DNA from: Desulfovibrio sp.
GTDB lineage: Bacteria; Desulfobacterota; Desulfovibrionia; Desulfovibrionales; Desulfovibrionaceae
Assembly: GCA_009773975.1 (NCBI GenBank)
Contig: VSMX01000143.1
Span: forward strand, 1-5,425
DNA length: 5,425 nucleotides
Direction: 5' to 3'
Shown here: piece by piece, positions 1-5,407 of the stretch
How positions within the stretch are numbered: position 1 is the stretch's first letter
How the letters are laid out: every line of letters begins with the position of its first letter
Notes under the pieces: generated by a model
What the model saw: only the letters and a program-made list of their open reading frames with translations
Database searches by the model: none
Told to the model about the DNA's origin: nothing
Made by a program: the position numbers and the translations under genes

Positions 1-1439
1 AGCAGACGATAATTTATGCCGTTGCCATCGTCAACAGCCAATAGTTCCAGGGGCTGGTCCGGCGCCGCGGGCATCGGGCCCTCGGCGTCCCCGGGCAGCA
101 CGGTCAAGGGATCGCGCAGACGCAGGATTTTATCATCTGCAATATCTGGCAAAAGCTCCTTCAGTCTTTCCTTGCCGGCATGGCTTCTGCAAATGACAAA
201 GGATGCGTCCCTGGCTTTTATCAGCCAGTCGCGGCCAAAATCTGCCATTTCATTGCCCGTTGCGGCAAAGGCGAAAGGCAGGCGCAAAAGCATGGCCGAG
301 ACCCAGGCGCTGGTGGCGTCATTGCCGGGGCCTGCCGCATAGACAAATTCAATCTGGTCTTCGAGCGCGAAGCGCGAAATCAGCGAGCCGCAGGCAAAGG
401 AGCGCATTCTGCTGAAAAATCCGCCGCCAGGGCCGGAATGGGCGGGCAAATCGCGCCATAGCGGCCAAAGGGACTGGCTTTTTCTGGCATGGTGGAAAAA
501 ACGCGAAATTGCCCAAAAACTCTGCCAGAAACCGATCCTCCTGACAGCCAGAGGCAGCGCATAGCCTTCGGGATTGCCGAGAAAACTGCCTGACGAAAGG
601 GAGCAAATGCGCGAAAGCAGGTGCTGGCTGTTCAGGCGTCCCGCCTGGGCCAGCAAGTCCGGGCGCTTGGGGTCGGGAAAGCGCGAAGCGACAAATGCGC
701 CGCGCACGACCGGTTTTGGCGGGTTGAGAAAATTTTCTGTGGCATTTGGCGCAACCTGGGGCATGATATGCTTTTTGGAGTGCAGCACGCCTTCCTCAAG
801 TGTATAGATGCTGTCGCAATATTCCGCCATCTTGGGGTCATGGGTAACCATGACCATGGAGACGCCGCCAGTATGGCAAAGCCGCCTGAAGTTTTCCATG
901 ATCAGGCTGCTTGTGCGCGCGTCAAGGGCGCCGGTTGGCTCGTCGGCCAGGAGAATGCGGGGATTGTTGACCATGGCCCTGGCTATTGCCACGCGCTGCT
1001 GCTCGCCGCCGGAAAGACGGTTGCTGCGATAATGCACCCTTGCGGAAAGCCTCACCAGCTCCAGCGCGCGGATGACCCTTTCCCAGCGCTCTTCCTGGGG
1101 CACGTTTTCATAGATCAGCGGAAATTCGACATTTTCAAACACCGTGGAATGTTCGAAAAGGTTGCTGGACTGCATTACAAAGCCCATATTGCCGCGTCGA
1201 AAGGCCGCGGTCTGCTCCCGGTTGAAAGTCAGCACATTCTGCCCCAGGATTTCCAGGCTGCCGGAATCCGGCGCATGCAGCATCCCGAGGATATGGAGCA
1301 TTGTGGATTTGCCGCACCCGGAAGGGCCCATGATCGCGGCCATTTCTCCCGGCATGATTTCAATGTTCGCGCCCCGCAGAACGGGAGCGAAGCCGGCATA
1401 ACACTTGTAAAGTTCTTTGGCGATTATTACTGGAGCCAT
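1..1439 (-). CDS. ABC transporter ATPase (MacB/LolD type) fused to a GT4-like glycosyltransferase; C-terminus beyond window
   Basis: One uninterrupted minus-strand frame of 479 codons runs off the left edge. Residues 1-225 are a full ABC ATPase: Walker A GPSGCGKST (38-46), Q-loop Gln90, signature LSGGEQQR (142-149), Walker B RILLADEP (161-168), D-loop ALD (171-173) and switch His200. The pattern is that of the MacB/LolD class, which powers FtsX-like permeases; the permease gene ends 36 bases upstream. After a short linker (about 226-244) the chain continues with features of a GT-B glycosyltransferase of family 4 (WcaL/AmsK style). These are an initial strand with SRFP (252-255), a helical stretch with FWQSFWAISRFF (304-315), a strand-turn FVYAAGPGND (365-374), LPFAFAATGNE (387-397), ARDASFVICRSHAGKERL (409-426) and DKILRL (436-441), then LELLAVDDGNG (464-474) where the second Rossmann domain would begin. 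The ATPase assignment is firm; the glycosyltransferase assignment is by pattern. The ATG at 1439 has only a weak AGGG about 11 bases upstream, so translation may be coupled to the permease. The acceptor substrate cannot be told. Confidence 0.88.
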   Translation of the reverse strand, partial: MAPVIIAKELYKCYAGFAPVLRGANIEIMPGEMAAIMGPSGCGKSTMLHILGMLHAPDSGSLEILGQNVLTFNREQTAAFRRGNMGFVMQSSNLFEHSTVFENVEFPLIYENVPQEERWERVIRALELVRLSARVHYRSNRLSGGEQQRVAIARAMVNNPRILLADEPTGALDARTSSLIMENFRRLCHTGGVSMVMVTHDPKMAEYCDSIYTLEEGVLHSKKHIMPQVAPNATENFLNPPKPVVRGAFVASRFPDPKRPDLLAQAGRLNSQHLLSRICSLSSGSFLGNPEGYALPLAVRRIGFWQSFWAISRFFHHARKSQSLWPLWRDLPAHSGPGGGFFSRMRSFACGSLISRFALEDQIEFVYAAGPGNDATSAWVSAMLLRLPFAFAATGNEMADFGRDWLIKARDASFVICRSHAGKERLKELLPDIADDKILRLRDPLTVLPGDAEGPMPAAPDQPLELLAVDDGNGINYRL

Positions 1440-1475
1440 GGCAATGTGGACCCTGTTGGTTAATGGGCGAAACGG

Positions 1476-2666
1476 CTATTCGAAACGCAATGCGGAAACC
1501 ACATCCATGCGGCTGGCCTGCAGGGCCGGGTATATGCCGCCCGCAACGCCGATAAAAGCCGAAAAAATGATGCTGCCCGCGCTGCTGGCCAGTAAAAGGG
1601 GATAGGAAATATTTGTGCCGAGCATCAAGGAGCCGGTGAACACGACAAGATAGCCGATGGCAATGCCCAGTATTCCGCCCGCCACGGATTTGCACAGGGC
1701 TTCCGCCAGAAATTGGGCCATGATGTCGCCATCCGAGCCGCCCATGGCCTTTTTCAGGCCGACTTCACGCGTTCTGGCGCGCACCGCGGCAAAGGTTCCG
1801 TACCAGATGCCGAATCCGCCAAGCATAAGCGAGGCCGCTATGCCCAGCCAGAGCAATACCTCGACCCACATGAATGTGGACTGGATGCGCGAGAGCTGCT
1901 CGGACTGGGTCCTGACCACCAGGTATGGCGCGTCCTGGTATTCGCGCACTACAAGCGGTATGTCATGCACCAGCCTGGCCACGTCTTCCCAGGCTATCGC
2001 CCTCACAAAGAGCCTGGTAACCTTGTCGCTTACCCAGTTGCGGTCGATCATTGTGGTATAGGGCAAAAAGCCGCCCTGGCTCCAGGCGCCGAGCATCACG
2101 CCGCTGACCACCCCGATGACCTCGAAAACGTCCGGCCCGAGAAAGAGCAGTTTTCCAATTGCCTCCTCCGGCCGGCCATAGACATTTATGGCTCCTTCCA
2201 CTCCCAGCATGCAAACCCTGCGCCGCTCATCAATATCCGCGGTATTGAAGAGCCTGCCTGCCACCAGGTTCAGCGAGTAAACTTCCGCGTAATATTGGTC
2301 AACGCCAATGAAATCCAGCGGAATGGCGCGTTCGCCCGTCGTGCGGATGGGGAAGACAATGCCGCCGCGCAGATTGCAGCTGATAAGATCCACGCCAGGC
2401 AGCTTGCGGAGCTCGTCCACCGTTTCCGGATGAAAACCCCGTATGGGCTGGCCGGGATACTGGCGATCATCCATATAAACCTGAACGACGTTCACGCCGC
2501 CCATCAGAACCATGTCCTGGCCGATTTTGTAGCGCATTTCCCGGCCAAGCACGGAGAGGGTTATGAATGCCGTTATGCCAAGGGCAATGGAAAGGATTAC
2601 CCCAAAGCCGCGCTGGCGCACAACCTGTCTCAGGCTTACGCGAAAAAGATCGGACATCGCTATCAT
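1476..2666 (-). CDS. MacB/FtsX-family ABC transporter permease
   Basis: A 396-residue inner-membrane protein with the MacB/LolC/FtsX plan. One N-terminal transmembrane helix (about 21-40) is followed by a large periplasmic domain of the MacB_PCD kind (about 41-260) and three C-terminal helices (about 266-290, 325-349, 355-380). Between helices 2 and 3 lies the conserved cytoplasmic coupling segment RTREVGLKKAMGG (298-310), which in this family contacts the ATPase. The protein ends with the typical motif P-A-L-Q-A-S-R-M-D then S-A-L-R-F-E. Four helices mean it is presumably a homodimer that moves substrate or force from the periplasmic side and does not form a classic import channel. The ATG at 2666 is preferred because AGGTG lies five bases upstream (2672-2676); an ATG three codons later is the alternative. 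The ATPase fusion follows 36 bases downstream on the same strand, so the two form an operon. No MacA-like adaptor gene is visible in the window. Cargo unknown. Confidence 0.93.
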   Translation of the reverse strand: MIAMSDLFRVSLRQVVRQRGFGVILSIALGITAFITLSVLGREMRYKIGQDMVLMGGVNVVQVYMDDRQYPGQPIRGFHPETVDELRKLPGVDLISCNLRGGIVFPIRTTGERAIPLDFIGVDQYYAEVYSLNLVAGRLFNTADIDERRRVCMLGVEGAINVYGRPEEAIGKLLFLGPDVFEVIGVVSGVMLGAWSQGGFLPYTTMIDRNWVSDKVTRLFVRAIAWEDVARLVHDIPLVVREYQDAPYLVVRTQSEQLSRIQSTFMWVEVLLWLGIAASLMLGGFGIWYGTFAAVRARTREVGLKKAMGGSDGDIMAQFLAEALCKSVAGGILGIAIGYLVVFTGSLMLGTNISYPLLLASSAGSIIFSAFIGVAGGIYPALQASRMDVVSALRFE

Positions 2667-2767
2667 GCTTGCACCTGCCGCAATTCCGGGGCGGATGCAA
2701 AATCCGCCGCCGCGATTTCATGCATGCCCTGCGCGTGTAATTCGCTTTCCGGGATTATTTCATGCAA
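2663..2767 (-). pseudogene. Short open frame overlapping the permease start, possible C-terminal remnant of an upstream operon gene
   Basis: This minus-strand frame ends in TGA inside ATGA, where the ATG is the permease start: the classic overlap of translationally coupled operon genes. Reading from the only early start-like codon (TTG at 2767) gives 34 residues, acidic and alanine-rich, ending in APELRQVQA. An internal ATG gives 20 residues. Codon use is GC-rich, like the permease and unlike the DNA to its right. No ribosome binding site precedes either start, and an in-frame TGA lies three codons before the TTG. The simplest reading is the surviving 3' end of a lost upstream partner. A short leader peptide, or chance, are alternatives. 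The peptide is too short to assign a family. Confidence 0.33.
2690..2708 (-). promoter_or_regulatory. Hairpin in the leader of the permease gene
   Basis: A perfect 7-bp stem with a 5-base loop (arms GGCGGAT and ATCCGCC) lies 24-42 bases before the permease ATG, just upstream of its AGGTG. It is not followed by a T-tract, so it is not a terminator. It could modulate translation or be incidental to the GC-rich coding remnant in which it sits. Confidence 0.3.
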
Positions 2768-2768
2768 A

Positions 2769-2790
2769 ACAATGTTTCAGGTAACATTGT
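2769..2790. repeat. 22-bp perfect dyad (8-bp arms, 6-base spacer), operator-like
   Basis: Arms ACAATGTT and AACATTGT flank the spacer TCAGGT. The site lies at the change from GC-rich operon DNA to AT-richer DNA. It is about 100 bases before the permease start, and on the other strand it directly abuts a GGAGG. The geometry suits a dimeric repressor site. An exact TTGACA (minus strand, 2806-2801) lies just upstream, but the -10 region spaced for it (TACCTG, 2783-2778) is poor. A terminal inverted repeat or scar of a lost element is also possible. Confidence 0.4.
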
Positions 2791-2853
2791 GGAGGAATCA
2801 TGTCAAAGAAACAAAGAAGGGGGCGTATTTGGCAAAATGACCGGCGGCCTGGC

Positions 2854-3171
2854 TTATTGTTTTCCATGCTTGCGGGAAATAATATCGTCCAGCATGGCGA
2901 GCAGCTTTTCGGGGGATTCCAGCGACGGCACTTTTTGGGCAACGCCACAAATATCGTCAATGCCATTTATGAATTGCAGCTTTTCAACAGGGTTTGGTGA
3001 AGTTTCGCCAAATTTAGAGTTTATAAGAACGCGAAATATTTTTTCATCCCAGTCACCCCTTCTTCCCTGCCGACGGCGATATAGAGGCACAAAACCGCGC
3101 ATCAGCGCCTCGATCATGGCCGGATGGGTGAAAAACTTTTTGCAAATGGCGTCGTATTTGATTTGGCTCAT
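2854..3171 (-). CDS. Small protein with an Rpn-family (PD-(D/E)XK, transposase-like) N-terminus; probable gene remnant
   Basis: The frame gives 105 residues from the ATG at 3171; an ATG at 3186 in the same frame would add five. The first 30 residues (MSQIKYDAICKKFF, then HPAMIEALMRGFVPLY) match the start of Rpn/YhgA-like proteins, which are usually about 250-350 residues long and carry a nuclease core after this segment. Here that core is absent. From residue 32 the chain turns into a basic stretch (YRRRQGRRGDWDEK) and then a tail rich in Leu, Asp and Lys that I do not recognise. No Shine-Dalgarno-like purine run precedes either start. I read it as an internally deleted or rearranged Rpn gene whose frame happens to stay open, probably without nuclease activity. 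A second piece of the same family lies at 3894-3977 on the same strand, on the other side of the toxin-antitoxin pair. Confidence 0.5.
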   Translation of the reverse strand: MSQIKYDAICKKFFTHPAMIEALMRGFVPLYRRRQGRRGDWDEKIFRVLINSKFGETSPNPVEKLQFINGIDDICGVAQKVPSLESPEKLLAMLDDIISRKHGKQ

Positions 3172-3218
3172 TGATGCAAGGGACATCAAAATGGGGAGGG
3201 GCGCCAGAGGGATGCTGA

Positions 3219-3239
3219 AATCACAAAAGTATTGTGATT
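3219..3239. repeat. 21-bp perfect dyad between toxin gene and Rpn-like remnant
   Basis: Arms AATCACAA and TTGTGATT (8 bp) flank a 5-base spacer. The site lies about 48 bases downstream of the toxin stop and 33 bases upstream of the 3186 ATG of the Rpn-like frame. It is AT-rich and lacks a following T-run on the minus strand, so as a terminator it would be weak. Operator or recombination scar are alternatives. Confidence 0.35.
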
Positions 3240-3286
3240 ATGAAGGGCGTTTGCCTTGCATGGAAAATTGTGCTGGATTGCTGATT

Positions 3287-3580
3287 TTACGAAGAAAAGT
3301 TTTCTTTGCGTTTTTGAGAAGTATGCAAGACAGTTTTTATATAGACAGTATCGGCTTCTTCATCTATGCCGTACACAAGGACGTAGTTCTTGTGTATGAC
3401 AAGTTCTCTTGGATTTTCATCCCAACCCGGACGTCCACGCCGAGGAAATTGAGACAGGGATTCACCCGCTTCCGTGAATAAATCGTCAAGCCTGATGGCT
3501 GCGTCAGGATTATCAATTGCTACATAAAGAACGTAGGCATTACTGTCATTGAGTGCTTGATCGGTCCGGACAACATTCAT
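3287..3580 (-). CDS. Type II toxin of the ParE/RelE fold
   Basis: A 97-residue cytoplasmic protein. An N-terminal helical hairpin with QALNDSNAYVLYVAIDNPDAAIR (in two parts, 8-19 and 20-30) matches the ParE pattern of 'AL.DL..I..YIA.DNP.AA'. It is followed by SLSQFPRRGRPG (41-52) and the beta-sheet core RELVIHKNYVLVYGI (58-72) and VYIKTVLHTSQK (79-90), the usual end of ParE-like chains. Length is typical. The ATG at 3580 shares its A with the stop of the antitoxin gene (TGATG), so translation is coupled; a TTG one codon earlier is less likely. Family members poison either DNA gyrase (ParE) or ribosome-bound mRNA (RelE). The DNP.AA and RELV motifs favour ParE, but the target cannot be settled from sequence. 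The asparagine/serine at 11-14 replaces the more common acidic/leucine pattern. Confidence 0.88.
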   Translation of the reverse strand: MNVVRTDQALNDSNAYVLYVAIDNPDAAIRLDDLFTEAGESLSQFPRRGRPGWDENPRELVIHKNYVLVYGIDEEADTVYIKTVLHTSQKRKENFSS

Positions 3581-3834
3581 CAACCAGCGCTCATTCCCAT
3601 AATTTTGCGTTTACGTTCTTCCGCCAAAGCGGTTGCTTCTTGCTGGGAAACAAAGCGACCAGACCGGTAGTCTTTTTCTCCGGCCTCAATTTTCATCCTG
3701 CATTCGAGGTCATGGCCAGAAATATCATTTATTACTGCCTTCAACATTTCCTCTCTGGAAAGAGAACGGAATCTGGCTGATTGATCCAGTTTGGCCAATG
3801 TCTCCTGATCCAGATCTATTGCAGTAAGGGACAT
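3580..3834 (-). CDS. Ribbon-helix-helix (CopG/ParD-like) antitoxin
   Basis: An 84-residue protein placed immediately before the toxin gene. Residues 3-40 fit a ribbon-helix-helix DNA-binding domain: a short strand (LTAIDLDQ), helix A (ETLAKLDQSARFR) and, after a turn with SLSREE, helix B (MLKAVINDISG). The C-terminal half, with GEKDYRSGRFVSQQEA (52-67) and a basic helix (ALAEERKRK), is the usual toxin-wrapping tail. In this family the antitoxin neutralises the toxin and represses its own promoter. The ATG at 3834 is chosen because GAGG (3840-3843) lies five bases upstream and the residues before it do not look like protein. The stop overlaps the toxin ATG by one base. A promoter lies 20-50 bases upstream. 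Confidence 0.88.
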   Translation of the reverse strand: MSLTAIDLDQETLAKLDQSARFRSLSREEMLKAVINDISGHDLECRMKIEAGEKDYRSGRFVSQQEATALAEERKRKIMGMSAG

Positions 3835-3853
3835 ATCCACCTCTATTTCAAAT

Positions 3854-3882
3854 AATATAACCCTAAAGGCTGCTACCGTCAA
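3854..3882 (-). promoter_or_regulatory. Sigma70-type promoter of the toxin-antitoxin operon
   Basis: On the minus strand TTGACG (3882-3877, five of six to consensus) and TATATT (3859-3854, five of six) are separated by exactly 17 bases. They lie just upstream of the antitoxin's GAGG and ATG. A small dyad (ATTT-C-AAAT, 3845-3853) between the -10 and the start codon could serve as operator for the antitoxin, though it is short. Confidence 0.7.
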
Positions 3883-3893
3883 AAGGAGCAAGT

Positions 3894-3977
3894 TTAAAAA
3901 TCAATTTCACCAGCAAGCCCGGGCTGCGCACAGGCACGAAGTAGGGCCTCGATCATCGCCGGATGCAATGAAAAATT
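3894..3977 (-). pseudogene. Decayed N-terminal fragment of an Rpn-family gene
   Basis: The minus strand reads NFSLHPAMIEALLR, then ACAQPGLAGEIDF and a stop. HPAMIEAL is identical to the other Rpn-like piece at 2854-3171, and LAGEIDF corresponds to the 'W-V-(G/A)-E-L-D-F' that follows in full-length family members. Compared with the other copy, the sequence just before CAT-CCG has one extra base, which breaks the frame. There is no start codon, and the TAA follows after 23 codons from the His. It is non-functional debris. Its first bases double as the T-run of the terminator next to it. Confidence 0.6.
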
Positions 3978-4007
3978 GGTAGTGTGCAGAATCTCCCGCA
4001 CACTACC
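3971..4007 (-). terminator. Intrinsic terminator of the surface-protein gene
   Basis: A perfect 10-bp stem (GGTAGTGTGC and GCACACTACC, 10-base loop) is followed on the minus strand by AATTTTT. It lies 48 bases after the stop of the 4055-5407 gene, in the right orientation to end its transcript and to shield the toxin-antitoxin promoter from read-through. Confidence 0.8.
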
Positions 4008-4054
4008 GTCTAAATGATAATCCCCTTGGATAATGATTCAACTACATATCAAAT

Positions 4055-5407
4055 CTATGCAGACAGTTGTCCGAAACCGTTGTCCAGATCGTCACCAGTA
4101 AGCTGTGTTCCGCCCACACCTGTCAACACAACAGCTGTATTTCCGCCATTTTCTCCACGGAAGAAAAACGCGTAATGGTATTCATTATCAAGTGATTGAT
4201 ATTCAACAGCGTTGTTAAAGATACCATGCGCCATGTTAGTAAATTTTACACTACCGTCAAGAACATCATCTATTCCAGCTTCGTTCATCCATGAAAGCAC
4301 TTCGGCTCCAACTGTGGGAGCTGCGCCTGGATTAGAAACAGGAATGCCAACATCGCAATTTGCCGGAGCCAACAAGACATCAGCAAAATAGGTTCCGTTG
4401 GCTTTTTGGAAATTATCCGCGTAAACTGTAAACCAATTGCCATCGCTTAAATCCGTTGGCAATCCAACAGTTAATTTGTCGATGGTATTTTTTGTAATAA
4501 CAAGATTTGGAACGCTGCCAGTAGTGGAGCCATCACCATCATTATTCAGCCCACCGCTATTAAGACGGCCCAAATCAACATAAGCCGTATTTCCGCCTGT
4601 CAGGGAATTTACAGTAAAGTTCACTGCAAAATTCTCGCTATCTATATAGGCAGTAGTGCCTGATTCTGTCAGGTTCACTGTAAGGTCTGTTATAGTAACC
4701 TGATTGCCGCTCCAAGCGCCTGTAATTTCCGCTCCGCTGTCAGGAGTGTCACCAAGATTTATAACTGCTTTGTCTTGCGCACCGGTAATTTTGAAAGTAC
4801 TGGAACCAGAAGCAAAATCAATCCCTGCAAGGTTGAGGTTGCTTTTCACATCTGAAGCATTGATCTCCAAATTAGAACCAGGCGCCATCTCCAGGCTTTC
4901 ACCGTTTACGTCAGATCCAGTAAGCGAAGCTGTATTTCCAGCAAAATACTTTATTGCCGTATCGCTATTAATATAGCTACTTAATTGTTCTTCTGTTCCG
5001 CCCAACACTATGTTAAGGCCACCATCCAAATCAAAAGCATACTGTCCGTTTGAATCAGGGGTAAATCCATTAAGATTTATAACATCGGCACGAGTGCTAC
5101 CGGTATAAGTCACTGAATCATAAGATCCTGTAACAGCAATACCATTCGATCCGGTATGTGTGCCAGTTATGTCAAGCACCTGATCCACATTTGCGTTGGC
5201 TTTGAAAGAACCTGCAAAATCTGCATAAAGCTGCCCCGCATCCACGTTAAGGGAATCGGCATCGGAGCCCATTTCAAAATTGTCACCGAGATTTACGCCA
5301 CCAAATCCTTTTACGCTGACAGAACCAACTTCATCAAGGTCGCTTCCATTTTTACTGATCTTCCAAATTTTTACTAAACAATATTTAGCAAAGCTGCTAC
5401 ACTGCAT
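4055..5407 (-). CDS. Putative secreted or surface beta-rich repeat protein, 5' end uncertain
   Basis: The frame gives 450 residues that are very rich in Gly, Asp, Asn, Thr and Ser, with alternating hydrophobic residues typical of beta-solenoid or adhesin-like exported proteins. I cannot name a family. Two imperfect modules can be seen. FEMGSDADSLNVDAG (44-58) resembles LEMAPGSNLEINASD (172-186), and ADVINLNGFTPDSNG (107-121) resembles KAVINLGDTPDSG (213-225). GGNTAYVDLG (271-280) and GGNTAVVLTG (421-430) also echo each other. There is no Sec signal peptide. The acidic, hydroxyl-rich C-terminus (LTGDDLDNGFGQLSA) is compatible with a type I secretion signal, but no canonical GGxGxD calcium repeats are present. 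The first 20 residues (with Cys3 and Cys10, then LVKIWKISK) do not resemble the rest, no ribosome binding site precedes the ATG, and an in-frame TAG lies three codons upstream. The gene may therefore be the 3' part of a larger one, joined to other DNA near 5350-5380. The DNA is AT-richer than the ABC operon. Confidence 0.65.
   Translation of the reverse strand: MQCSSFAKYCLVKIWKISKNGSDLDEVGSVSVKGFGGVNLGDNFEMGSDADSLNVDAGQLYADFAGSFKANANVDQVLDITGTHTGSNGIAVTGSYDSVTYTGSTRADVINLNGFTPDSNGQYAFDLDGGLNIVLGGTEEQLSSYINSDTAIKYFAGNTASLTGSDVNGESLEMAPGSNLEINASDVKSNLNLAGIDFASGSSTFKITGAQDKAVINLGDTPDSGAEITGAWSGNQVTITDLTVNLTESGTTAYIDSENFAVNFTVNSLTGGNTAYVDLGRLNSGGLNNDGDGSTTGSVPNLVITKNTIDKLTVGLPTDLSDGNWFTVYADNFQKANGTYFADVLLAPANCDVGIPVSNPGAAPTVGAEVLSWMNEAGIDDVLDGSVKFTNMAHGIFNNAVEYQSLDNEYHYAFFFRGENGGNTAVVLTGVGGTQLTGDDLDNGFGQLSA

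Noticed and set aside
621..1463. Plus-strand frame of 280 codons opposite the ATPase
   Set aside because: It is the reverse of the ATPase coding sequence, which carries all ABC motifs. No start signal or domain is visible in the plus frame.
2778..2806. Possible minus-strand promoter for the ABC operon (exact TTGACA at 2806-2801)
   Set aside because: The hexamer 17 bases downstream is TACCTG, a poor -10, and other spacings are no better. The TTGACA alone is not enough, so the operon's promoter remains unassigned.
1713..2840. Long plus-strand frame (375 codons) opposite the permease
   Set aside because: It is antisense to a permease with clear family motifs and membrane helices. Its translation is His/Ala-rich and without recognisable domains, as expected of a shadow in GC-rich DNA.
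3176..3186. Shared ATGTCCCTT at the 3186 start region and at the antitoxin start (3834), suggesting a decayed second antitoxin copy
   Set aside because: The identity does not extend beyond about nine bases in a convincing way, and the downstream protein sequences differ.
2762..3481. Plus-strand frame of 239 codons running across the Rpn-like remnant and the toxin gene
   Set aside because: It spans two unrelated minus-strand genes antisense, has no ribosome binding site at its ATG, and ends inside the toxin gene.
2663..4007. Intact insertion sequence or transposon spanning the debris region
   Set aside because: The dyads at 2769 and 3219 do not match each other as terminal inverted repeats, there is no complete transposase, and no target-site duplication was seen.
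4055..5407. RTX toxin-type calcium-binding repeats in the surface protein
   Set aside because: Gly/Asp/Asn content is high, but no tandem nonapeptide GGxGxDxxx units can be found. Only isolated look-alikes such as NNDGDGS occur.
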